Shown here: piece by piece, positions 25,766-34,994 of the stretch
Layout of the letters: each line of letters begins with the position of its first letter
Position numbering within the stretch: position 1 is the first letter of the stretch
Origin: Craurococcus roseus
Lineage (GTDB): Bacteria > Pseudomonadota > Alphaproteobacteria > Acetobacterales > Acetobacteraceae
Direction: 5' to 3'
NCBI RefSeq assembly: GCF_039523795.1
Contig: NZ_BAAAFZ010000015.1
Location: forward strand, 112,288-176,287
DNA: 64,000 nt
Position numbers and translations under genes: made by a program
The notes under the pieces: model-generated
Database searches by the model: none
What the model saw: the letters and a program-made list of their open reading frames with translations, nothing else
What the model was told of the DNA's origin: nothing

Positions 25766-26383
25766 ATGAGCGCACACACCGCCGCCGACCTCTCCATGGA
25801 GCCTGGGCTGCCGTCGCGGCAGCAGGAGCACGCCGCGACGGAAGCGCTGGCCTGGAACCGCGAGGGATTGCCGCCAGGGCCGGCGCAGGACGCCGTGGTC
25901 AAAGGCATCACGGGCGAGATCGCCGACAAGGGTTTCGTGGTCGCCAACCTGGACAAGCTGGTGAACTGGGCCCGCACGGGCAGCCTGTGGCCGATGACCT
26001 TCGGCTTGGCGTGCTGCGCTGTGCCGATGATCCACACCTACATGGCGCGCTACGACCTCGACCGCTTCGGCATCTTCCCGCGCGGCTCGCCGCGGCAGTC
26101 GGACGTGATGATCGTCGCCGGCACGCTGACCAACAAAATGGCGCCCGCGCTGCGCAAGGTCTACGACCAAATGTCGGAGCCGCGCTGGGTGATCTCCATG
26201 GGGAGCTGCGCCAACGGCGGCGGCTACTACCACTACAGCTACAGCGTGGTGCGCGGTTGCGACCGCATCGTCCCGGTGGACATCTACGTGCCGGGTTGCC
26301 CGCCGACGGCTGAGGGCCTGCTCTACGGCATCCTGCAACTGCAGAAGAAGATCCGGCGGGAGGGGACCATCCTCCGTGGGTGA
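25766..26383 (+). CDS. nuoB: NADH-quinone oxidoreductase subunit B
   Basis: A 205-residue peripheral subunit that binds cluster N2, the electron donor to quinone. The tandem cysteines in FGLACCAVPM, the cysteine in SMGSCANGGGYY and the last ligand in VPGCPPTAEGLLYG are all present. An N-terminal extension of about 45 residues (SAHTAADLSMEPG...) precedes the conserved core. Seven bases after nuoA; it overlaps the start of nuoC by 8 bases. Confidence 0.98.
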   Translation: MSAHTAADLSMEPGLPSRQQEHAATEALAWNREGLPPGPAQDAVVKGITGEIADKGFVVANLDKLVNWARTGSLWPMTFGLACCAVPMIHTYMARYDLDRFGIFPRGSPRQSDVMIVAGTLTNKMAPALRKVYDQMSEPRWVISMGSCANGGGYYHYSYSVVRGCDRIVPVDIYVPGCPPTAEGLLYGILQLQKKIRREGTILRG

Positions 26384-27029
26384 GCTTTCGACGGCGGTCG
26401 CCGCCGACCTGGACGCGATCGGGGAGGCGCTGCGCGCCGCCATGCCGCACGGGACCGTGCGCGGCATGGAGGTGGAGCGCGGCGCGGAACTGGTTTTGCG
26501 CATCCGCAGCGAAGGGCTGCTCGACGTCATGGCGATGCTGCGCGACGCGCCGCAATTCGCCTTCGAGCAGCTCATGGACCTCGGCGGCCTGGACTGGCCC
26601 GAGCGCCCGCTGCGCTTCGAGGTGGTCTACAACCTGCTCAGCCTGTCGCGGAACCAGCGCGTGCGCGTCGTCACCGAAGTGGCGGACGGCGGCTCGGTCC
26701 CGAGCGTCGCTGGCCTCTGGCCGTGCGCCACCTGGTACGAGCGCGAAGCCTGGGACATGTACGGCATCGTGTTCGAGGGCCAGACGGACCTGCGCCGCAT
26801 CCTCACCGACTACGGTTTCGAGGGCCACCCGCTTCGCAAGGACTTCCCGCTCACCGGCTACGTGGAGGTCCGTTACGACGAGGAGCGGAAGCAGGTGGTC
26901 TACGAGCCTGTCAAGCTTATGCAGGATTTTCGCAACTTCGACTTTCTCTCGCCTTGGGAGGGCATGACCACGCTGCCCGGCGACGAGAAGGTCCACCAGA
27001 ACCGCATCGAGGGCCCGAAGCAGCCATGA
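26376..27029 (+). CDS. nuoC: NADH-quinone oxidoreductase subunit C
   Basis: A 217-residue 30-kDa peripheral subunit. The family core LLSLSRNQRVRV, ATWYEREAWDMYGIVFEGQ and DYGFEGHPLRKDFPLTGYVE is complete. The GTG start at 26376 overlaps the end of nuoB, with AGGGGA upstream. It is separate from nuoD, unlike the NuoCD fusion of E. coli, and overlaps it by four bases (ATGA). Confidence 0.97.
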   Translation: MGELSTAVAADLDAIGEALRAAMPHGTVRGMEVERGAELVLRIRSEGLLDVMAMLRDAPQFAFEQLMDLGGLDWPERPLRFEVVYNLLSLSRNQRVRVVTEVADGGSVPSVAGLWPCATWYEREAWDMYGIVFEGQTDLRRILTDYGFEGHPLRKDFPLTGYVEVRYDEERKQVVYEPVKLMQDFRNFDFLSPWEGMTTLPGDEKVHQNRIEGPKQP

Positions 27030-28279
27030 GCGGCACCGCCATTGCGACCCCCGGCCCCATCCCCGACGTGCGCTCCGACACGGCCCCGGATGAACGCCGC
27101 ACGATCGAGGTGGACAACCACACCCTCAACTTCGGCCCGCAGCACCCTGCGGCGCACGGCGTCCTGCGTCTCATCCTTGAGATGAAGGGCGAGGTCGTGG
27201 AGCGCGCCGACCCGCACATCGGCCTGCTGCACCGCGGCACCGAGAAGCTGATCGAGTACAAGACCTACCTCCAGGCGCTCGGCTACATGGACCGCCTGGA
27301 TTACGTCTCGCCCATGTGCATGGAGCACAGCTTCGCCATCGCGGTGGAGCGGCTGCTCGGCATTGAGGCCGACGTGCCGCGGCGCGGGCGGGTGATCCGC
27401 ACCATGTTCGCGGAGATCACGCGCATCGCCAACCACCTGCTCAACATCACCACCTACGCGCTCGACTGCGGCGCCATCACCCCGTCCTTCGGCGGCTTCG
27501 AGCAGCGCGAGCACCTCCTGGAATTCTACGAGGCGGTCGGCGGCTCGCATTACCACGTCAACTACTTCCGGCCCGGCGGTGTCGCCAAGGATCTGCCGCC
27601 CGGGCTTGAGGAGCGCATTCGCGTTTGGTGCCGACAGTTCCCGGCCTATGTCGAGGAGCTGGAGTCGCTGCTGACCGAGAACCGCATCTTCAAGCAGCGG
27701 ACGGTGGACATTGGCGTGATGACGCCGGAGCAGGCGATGGAGTGGGGCTTCAGCGGCCCCTGCCTCCGCGCCTCCGGTTGCGCCTGGGACCTGCGGAAGT
27801 CCCAGCCTTACGAGATCTACCCCGAGCTGGACTTCGACATCCCTGTCGGCCGGCACGGCGACTGCTACGACCGCTACCTCGTCCGCGTGCGGGAGATGCT
27901 GCAGTCCTTGCGCATCGTCGAGCAGTGCCTGGAGCGGCTGGAGCCCGGCCCGGTGCGCATCCGCGACTTCAAGATCGCGCCGCCGCCACGGCGCGACATG
28001 AAGCGCTCGATGGAGGCGCTGATCCACCACTTCAAGCTGTACACGGAAGGCTACCACGTGCCCGCCGGCGCAACCTACACCGTGACCGAGGCGCCCAAGG
28101 GCGAGTTCGGCGTCTACATGGTGGCCGACGGCACCAACCGGCCGTACCGCTGCAAGATCCGCGCGCCCGGATACGCCCACCTGCAAGCGATGGAAGCGCT
28201 CTCGAAGGGCCACATGCTGGCCGACGCGGTCGCCATCATCGGGTCGCTCGACATCGTCTTCGGGGAGATCGACCGTTGA
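27026..28279 (+). CDS. nuoD: NADH-quinone oxidoreductase subunit D
   Basis: A 417-residue 49-kDa subunit that forms part of the quinone pocket with NuoB. Conserved parts are NFGPQHPAAHGVLRL, HIGLLHRGTEKLIE, RLDYVSPMCMEHSF, and the C-terminal GSLDIVFGEIDR. It is related to NiFe-hydrogenase large subunits but lacks their metal-binding cysteines, as expected. The ATG at 27026 overlaps nuoC; its stop overlaps the unusual nuoE start. Confidence 0.98.
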   Translation: MSGTAIATPGPIPDVRSDTAPDERRTIEVDNHTLNFGPQHPAAHGVLRLILEMKGEVVERADPHIGLLHRGTEKLIEYKTYLQALGYMDRLDYVSPMCMEHSFAIAVERLLGIEADVPRRGRVIRTMFAEITRIANHLLNITTYALDCGAITPSFGGFEQREHLLEFYEAVGGSHYHVNYFRPGGVAKDLPPGLEERIRVWCRQFPAYVEELESLLTENRIFKQRTVDIGVMTPEQAMEWGFSGPCLRASGCAWDLRKSQPYEIYPELDFDIPVGRHGDCYDRYLVRVREMLQSLRIVEQCLERLEPGPVRIRDFKIAPPPRRDMKRSMEALIHHFKLYTEGYHVPAGATYTVTEAPKGEFGVYMVADGTNRPYRCKIRAPGYAHLQAMEALSKGHMLADAVAIIGSLDIVFGEIDR

Positions 28280-29013
28280 GTGGCGGCGGCTACGACGACG
28301 CGCGCCGGAGCGGCGCCACCACCATAGCGGGCGGGCACGGGCGTGGCGGCCAGGAGATCGGCGGCGGCTTCGAAGCCACGCATGCGACCGGCAACGCGAA
28401 CGAGGTAAGGGATCAGCCGACGAACTTCGCCTTCGACGCGGAGAGCGAGGAGGCGCTCGCGACCATCGTGAAGCGCTACCCACCGGGAAAGCAGGCCAGC
28501 GCGGTGATACCGGCGCTGTACCTCGTGCAACGGCAGATGAAGCGCCAGACGGGTGTCGCCTGGGTGCCCCGCGTCTCCATGGACGTGGTGGCGCAGCGCC
28601 TCGGCATGCCGCCGATCCGCGTCTACGAGGTCGCCACCTTCTACTTGATGTTCAACACCAAACCGATCGGCAAGGTGCACCTCCAGGTCTGCGGGACGAC
28701 GCCTTGCTGGCTGCGAGGCTCGGACGAGGTGCTCCGCGCCTGCAAGGACGCCGGGCACCTGAAGGGCTATGGCGACACCAGCGAGGACGGGATGTTCACG
28801 CTCACCGAGGTGGAGTGCCTCGGCGGCTGCGTGAACGCGCCGATCCTGCAAGTGGACGACGACTACTACGAGGACCTCGACTACGACCGCACCGTGGCGC
28901 TGCTGGAGGCGCTGCGGCGGGGCGAGCGTCCGCAACCGGGCTCCACCACCGGGCGCCAGACCAGCGCGCCCGCGGGCGGGCCGCTGACCCTCATCGACGT
29001 ACCGGGAGAGTAG
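28276..29013 (+). CDS. nuoE: NADH-quinone oxidoreductase subunit E
   Basis: A 245-residue 24-kDa subunit of the NADH dehydrogenase module with a thioredoxin-like fold holding the [2Fe-2S] cluster N1a. Ligands are in VCGTTPC and VECLGGCVNAP. There is no ATG or GTG between the nuoD stop and the conserved core (NFAFDAESEEALATIV), so the start is taken as TTG at 28276, overlapping the nuoD stop as TTGA. This gives a 46-residue Gly/Arg/Ala-rich extension not usual in NuoE. A start inside nuoD is the alternative. Confidence 0.93.
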   Translation: MSGGGYDDARRSGATTIAGGHGRGGQEIGGGFEATHATGNANEVRDQPTNFAFDAESEEALATIVKRYPPGKQASAVIPALYLVQRQMKRQTGVAWVPRVSMDVVAQRLGMPPIRVYEVATFYLMFNTKPIGKVHLQVCGTTPCWLRGSDEVLRACKDAGHLKGYGDTSEDGMFTLTEVECLGGCVNAPILQVDDDYYEDLDYDRTVALLEALRRGERPQPGSTTGRQTSAPAGGPLTLIDVPGE

Positions 29014-29017
29014 GGGC

Positions 29018-30334
<1,317 letters not shown>

Positions 30335-30338
30335 GGAC

Positions 30339-32396
30339 ATGGCCAAGGTCACGGTCGACGGGATCGAGGTGGAGGTACCGAACGGCGCCTCCGTACTCCA
30401 GGCTTGCGAGGCCGCGGGCAAGGAGATCCCGCGCTTCTGCTACCACGAGCGGCTCTCGGTCGCGGGCAACTGCCGCATGTGCCTCGTGGAAGTGGAGAAG
30501 GCGCCGAAGCCCATCGCGTCCTGCTCCTACCCGGTGGCGGACGGCATGAAGGTGTTCACCGACACGCCGATGGTCCGCAACGGCCGCCGCGGCGTGATGG
30601 AATTCCTCCTCATCAACCACCCGCTCGACTGCCCGATCTGCGACCAGGGCGGCGAGTGCGACCTCCAGGATCAGGCGGTGGCCTACGGCATGGACCGCAG
30701 CCGCTTCCAGGAGGGCAAGCGGGCGGTCAAGGACAAGTACGTCGGCCCGCTGGTCAAGACCATCATGACGCGCTGCATCCACTGCACGCGCTGCATCCGC
30801 TTCTGCACCGAGGTCGCCGGCGTGCCCGAGCTGGGCGCCATCAGCCGCGGCGAGGACATGGAGATCGGCACCTACGTCGAGAAGGCGCTGACCACCGAGT
30901 TGTCGGGCAACCTCATCGACATCTGTCCGGTCGGCGCGCTGACCAGCCGGCCCTACGCTTTCGTTTCGCGGCCATGGGAGCTGCGGCACACGGACAGCGT
31001 GGACGTGCTCGACGCCACCGGCGTGAACATCCGCGTCGACACGCGCGCGGGCGAGGTGTTGCGCATCCAGCCGCGCACCAACGACGAGGTCAACGAGGAG
31101 TGGCTGCACGACCGCGGCCGCTTCTCCTTCGACGGCCTGAAACGCCGCCGGCTCGATCGGCCGTGGGTGAAGCGCGACGGCAAGCTCCGCCCCGCCACCT
31201 GGACCGAGGCTTTCGACACGATCGCCGCCCGCATGAAGGGCATTCCGGGCGAGCGCATCGGCGCCGCGGTGGGAGACTTGGTGGACGCCGAGGCGATCGT
31301 CGCGCTCAAGGACCTCATGGCGGCGCTCGGCAGCCGCAACCTCGAATGCCGGGTGGACGGTGCGGCGATCGACGCTTCGCGCCCGGATTTCTGGCGCTTC
31401 AACACCACCATCGCCGGTATCGACGAGGCCGACGCGCTGCTGATCGTCGGCAGCAACCCGCGCCAGGAAGCGCCGGTGCTGAACGCCCGCATCCGCCGGC
31501 GGACGCTCGCGGGGCCGTTCCCCGTGGGCTACGTCGGGCCGCGCGGCGTGAATCTGACCTACGGGCACGAGTGGCTGGGGGAGGGACCGGCGACGCTGCG
31601 CGCGCTCCTCGACGGATCGCACACGTTCAGCGAAGCGCTTGGGCGCGCGGAGCGGCCGATGCTGATCCTCGGCCGCGGCGCCCTGGCGCGCACCGATGGC
31701 GCCGCGGTGCTCGCCGCCGCGTGGCAGGTCGCCGTGCGCCACGACATGCTCAGGCCGGACTGGCACGGTTTCAACGTCTTGCAGCTCTTCGGCGGGCAAA
31801 CGGCGGCGCTGGAGCTCGGCTTCGTGGCGCCGCCGGACATGGCGCCGCCCGGGCCGCCGCAGGCGCTTTGGCTGCTCGGTGCCGACGGCTTCGACGCGTC
31901 GCGCATCCCCGCCGACACCTTCGTGGTCTACCAAGGCCACCACGGCGAAGCCGCGGCGGCACGGGCCGACGTGATCCTGCCCGGCGCGGCCTACACCGAG
32001 AAGGAAGCCACATGGGTGAACACGGAAGGGCGCGCCCAGCGCGGCCGCCTCGCCGTATACCCGCCGGGCGAGGCGCGCGAGGACTGGAAGATCATCCGCG
32101 CCGCGAGCGAGGTCCTGGGCGCGCGCCTGCCCTACGACACCCTGGCCGCGGTGCGGGCGCGCTTGGCCGAGGCCAGCCCGGTGTTCGCCCGGCCCGACCG
32201 CGCCGAGCGCCGGGGCTGCGACGACGTGGCCGGGCCGGCTGGCGACCCGTCGGCAATGTCGGACACGCCTTTCGCCCTGCCGATCACCAACTACTGGCAG
32301 GCGGACGTGATCAGCCGCGCCTCGGAGACCATGGCCGAGTGCGCCCGCGTGCTGCTGCCGGCGACGGCTCCGGCCGCGCCGATGGCGGCGGAGTAG
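30339..32396 (+). CDS. nuoG: NADH-quinone oxidoreductase subunit G
   Basis: A 685-residue 75-kDa subunit that carries clusters N1b, N4 and N5. The [2Fe-2S] ligands are in RFCYHERLSVAGNCRMC and IASC. The His-Cys3 cluster ligands are in HPLDCPICDQGGECDLQD, and the next [4Fe-4S] set is in RCIHCTRCIRFC and IDICPVGAL. The C-terminal molybdopterin-oxidoreductase-like part (from about 220) lacks the additional N7 ligands, as in mitochondria and alphaproteobacteria. The ATG at 30339 is four bases after the nuoF stop. Confidence 0.98.
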   Translation: MAKVTVDGIEVEVPNGASVLQACEAAGKEIPRFCYHERLSVAGNCRMCLVEVEKAPKPIASCSYPVADGMKVFTDTPMVRNGRRGVMEFLLINHPLDCPICDQGGECDLQDQAVAYGMDRSRFQEGKRAVKDKYVGPLVKTIMTRCIHCTRCIRFCTEVAGVPELGAISRGEDMEIGTYVEKALTTELSGNLIDICPVGALTSRPYAFVSRPWELRHTDSVDVLDATGVNIRVDTRAGEVLRIQPRTNDEVNEEWLHDRGRFSFDGLKRRRLDRPWVKRDGKLRPATWTEAFDTIAARMKGIPGERIGAAVGDLVDAEAIVALKDLMAALGSRNLECRVDGAAIDASRPDFWRFNTTIAGIDEADALLIVGSNPRQEAPVLNARIRRRTLAGPFPVGYVGPRGVNLTYGHEWLGEGPATLRALLDGSHTFSEALGRAERPMLILGRGALARTDGAAVLAAAWQVAVRHDMLRPDWHGFNVLQLFGGQTAALELGFVAPPDMAPPGPPQALWLLGADGFDASRIPADTFVVYQGHHGEAAAARADVILPGAAYTEKEATWVNTEGRAQRGRLAVYPPGEAREDWKIIRAASEVLGARLPYDTLAAVRARLAEASPVFARPDRAERRGCDDVAGPAGDPSAMSDTPFALPITNYWQADVISRASETMAECARVLLPATAPAAPMAAE

Positions 32397-32403
32397 GGCG
32401 GCG

Positions 32404-33414
32404 ATGGAGGGCTTCCTCTCCACGCCGGTCGGCGTGCTCGCCATCACCCTGGCGCAGACCCTGGCGCTGCTAGTGCCAGTGCTGCTCGCCGTCGCCTACC
32501 TGACGCTCGCGGAGCGCAAGGTGCTGGCGGCCATGCAGCTACGGCGCGGCCCGAACGTGGTCGGGCCGTTCGGCCTGCTCCAGCCCTTCGCCGACGCGAT
32601 CAAGGCGGTGATGAAGGAGACCATCGTGCCCTCGGGCGCGAACCGGGCCCTCTTCATGTTCGCGCCGATGCTCACCTTCATGCTCGCCATGCTGGCCTGG
32701 GCGGTTATCCCTGTGAACGACGGCTGGGCGATCGCCGACATCAACGTCGGCATCCTCTATCTGTTCGCCATCTCGTCGCTCGGCGTCTACGGCGTCATCA
32801 TCGCCGGCTGGGCGAGCAATTCGAAGTACGCCTTCCTCGGCGCGCTCCGCAGCGCGGCGCAGATGGTGAGCTACGAGGTCTCGATGGGCTTCGTCATCGT
32901 GACCGTGCTGATGTGCGTCGGCTCGCTGAACCTGTCGCAGATCGTCCGGGCGCAGGAAACGGTTTGGTTCTTCCTGCCGCTCTTCCCGATGTTCGTGATC
33001 TTCTTCATCAGCACGCTGGCGGAGACCAACCGGGCGCCCTTCGATCTGCCGGAGGGCGAGAGCGAGCTGGTCGCCGGGTTCTTCGTCGAGTACAGCGGCA
33101 TCAGCTTCGCCATGTTCTTCCTCGGCGAATACGCGAACATGATCCTGATGTCGGCGCTGACGACGATCCTGTTCCTCGGCGGCTGGCTGCCCCCAATCGC
33201 GGCCGAGCCCTTCACCTGGGTACCCGGCCCGGTCTGGTTCGCGCTGAAGATCGCCCTGGTCCTGTTCGTGTTCATCTGGGTCCGCGCGACCTTCCCCCGC
33301 TACCGGTACGACCAGCTCATGCGGCTGGGCTGGAAGGTGTTCCTGCCCTTCAGCCTCGTGTGGCTGGTGCTGACGGCGGCGGTGCTCAAGCTGACCGGCT
33401 GGGTGCCGGCGTGA
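32404..33414 (+). CDS. nuoH: NADH-quinone oxidoreductase subunit H
   Basis: A 336-residue membrane subunit (eight helices) that forms the quinone-access channel and links to the proton pumps. Highly conserved loops are visible: LAERKVLAAMQLRRGPNVVG, GWASNSKYAFLGALRSAAQM and the acidic ETNRAPFDLPEGESELVAGF. Length and order are normal. Seven bases after nuoG. Confidence 0.98.
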   Translation: MEGFLSTPVGVLAITLAQTLALLVPVLLAVAYLTLAERKVLAAMQLRRGPNVVGPFGLLQPFADAIKAVMKETIVPSGANRALFMFAPMLTFMLAMLAWAVIPVNDGWAIADINVGILYLFAISSLGVYGVIIAGWASNSKYAFLGALRSAAQMVSYEVSMGFVIVTVLMCVGSLNLSQIVRAQETVWFFLPLFPMFVIFFISTLAETNRAPFDLPEGESELVAGFFVEYSGISFAMFFLGEYANMILMSALTTILFLGGWLPPIAAEPFTWVPGPVWFALKIALVLFVFIWVRATFPRYRYDQLMRLGWKVFLPFSLVWLVLTAAVLKLTGWVPA

Positions 33415-33427
33415 GGAGCTGACCACC

Positions 33428-33919
33428 ATGGCCACCACCCTGGACCGCGTCGCCCGTGGGTTCCTGCTCACCGAGCTGTTGGGCGGCATGTGGACGACGT
33501 TGAAGTTCTTCTTCCGTCCCAAGGCCACCATCAACTACCCATACGAGAAAGCGCCGCTGTCGCCGCGTTTCAAAGGCGAGCACGCGCTGCGCCGCTATCC
33601 CAACGGCGAGGAGCGCTGCATCGCGTGCAAGCTGTGCGAGGCCGTCTGCCCCGCCCAGGCCATCACCATCGAGGCCGAGCCGCGCGAGGACGGCAGTCGC
33701 CGCACCACGCGCTACGACATAGACATGGTGAAGTGCATCTATTGCGGGTTGTGCGAGGAGTCCTGCCCGGTGGACGCCATCGTGGAAGGGCCGAACTTCG
33801 AGTTCTCGACCGAGACGCGCGAGGAACTGCTCTACGACAAGGCCAAGCTCCTCGCCAACGGCGACCGCTGGGAGCCTGAGCTGGCGAAGCGCCTGGAGCT
33901 CGACGCGCCCTATCGCTGA
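33428..33919 (+). CDS. nuoI: NADH-quinone oxidoreductase subunit I
   Basis: A 163-residue ferredoxin-like subunit carrying two [4Fe-4S] clusters (N6a and N6b). The ligand motifs are CIACKLCEAVCP and CIYCGLCEESCP. The amphipathic N-terminus contacts the membrane arm. Length is typical of alphaproteobacterial and mitochondrial TYKY subunits. The ATG follows nuoH by 13 bases. Confidence 0.98.
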   Translation: MATTLDRVARGFLLTELLGGMWTTLKFFFRPKATINYPYEKAPLSPRFKGEHALRRYPNGEERCIACKLCEAVCPAQAITIEAEPREDGSRRTTRYDIDMVKCIYCGLCEESCPVDAIVEGPNFEFSTETREELLYDKAKLLANGDRWEPELAKRLELDAPYR

Positions 33920-33968
33920 CGCCGCCGCCGGGGTATGGCGCCCCGGCGTTGCGGTTTAGAGGAAGACC

Positions 33969-34676
33969 ATGATCACCGCGCTCGCCTTTTACGCCTTCGC
34001 CGCCGTGCTGATCGCCAGCGCGGCGATGGTGGTGACCTCGCGCAACCCGGTCCACAGCGTCCTGTTCCTGATTCTCGCCTTCTTCAACGCGGCTGCGCTG
34101 TTCCTGATCGCGGGCGCGGAGTTCCTGGCGATGATCCTGGTCATCGTCTACGTGGGCGCCGTCGCGGTGCTGTTCCTCTTCGTCGTGATGATGCTCGACA
34201 TCGACTTTTCGCGGCTGCGCGAGGGCTTCCAGCGCTACGCGCCGTTGGGCGCCCTGATCGGCGGCATCCTCTTCCTGGAGTTGGTGTTCGTGTTCGGCGC
34301 CTGGAGCTTCGCGGACCCGGCCGGGGAGCTTCGGCTGTCCTCCCCGATGCCGGCGGACGGCGTCAGCAACGCGGAGGCGCTCGGGCGCATCCTCTACACC
34401 GACTACGTGTACCTCTTCCAAGCGGCCGGCCTGATCCTGCTGGTGGCGATGATCGGCGCCATCGTCCTGACCTTGCGGGAGCGCCCCGGCACCAAACGGC
34501 AAGACATCGAGGCGCAAATCGCCCGCTCGGCGGCGGCGACCGTCAACCTGCGCTCGGTGCCCACCGGCGCCGGGCTCGCCCGCGTCGGCATCGAGCGCCC
34601 GCCGTCGCCGGAGGAGGCGCGGCCGGCCGCCCCGGCCATCGCGCACGAAGGGCACGGCGCGGGGGGCCACCACTGA
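33969..34676 (+). CDS. nuoJ: NADH-quinone oxidoreductase subunit J
   Basis: A 235-residue five-helix membrane subunit. The conserved FLILAFFNAAALFLIAGAEF and ILVIVYVGAVAVLFLFVVMM segments are present. The C-terminal soluble extension (about 60 residues) ends in His/Gly-rich HEGHGAGGHH. 49 bases separate it from nuoI, the largest gap in the first two-thirds of the operon; GAGGAAG serves as ribosome binding site. Confidence 0.96.
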   Translation: MITALAFYAFAAVLIASAAMVVTSRNPVHSVLFLILAFFNAAALFLIAGAEFLAMILVIVYVGAVAVLFLFVVMMLDIDFSRLREGFQRYAPLGALIGGILFLELVFVFGAWSFADPAGELRLSSPMPADGVSNAEALGRILYTDYVYLFQAAGLILLVAMIGAIVLTLRERPGTKRQDIEAQIARSAAATVNLRSVPTGAGLARVGIERPPSPEEARPAAPAIAHEGHGAGGHH

Positions 34677-34677
34677 G

Positions 34678-34986
34678 ATGACGATCGGCCTGTCGCACTA
34701 TCTCACCGTCGGCGCCATCCTGCTCGTCCTCGGCGTGCTTGGCATCTTCCTCAACCGGAAGAACATCATCGTCATCCTGATGTCGGTGGAGCTGATCCTC
34801 CTCTCGGTGAACCTGAATTTCGTCGCCTTCTCCTCCTCCCTGGGCGACTTGGCGGGGCAGGTCTTCGCCATGTTCGTGCTCACCGTCGCCGCCGCAGAGG
34901 CGGCGATCGGGCTCGCCATCGTCGTGATCTACTTCCGGAACACCGGGAGCATCGAGGTCGAGGACGTCTCGACCCTGAAGGGCTGA
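34678..34986 (+). CDS. nuoK: NADH-quinone oxidoreductase subunit K
   Basis: A 102-residue three-helix subunit with the conserved glutamates needed for proton translocation, in LMSVELILLSVNLN and AAAEAAIGLAIVVIYFR. One base separates the nuoJ stop and this ATG, indicating tight coupling. Confidence 0.98.
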   Translation: MTIGLSHYLTVGAILLVLGVLGIFLNRKNIIVILMSVELILLSVNLNFVAFSSSLGDLAGQVFAMFVLTVAAAEAAIGLAIVVIYFRNTGSIEVEDVSTLKG

Positions 34987-34994
34987 GGCCAACC

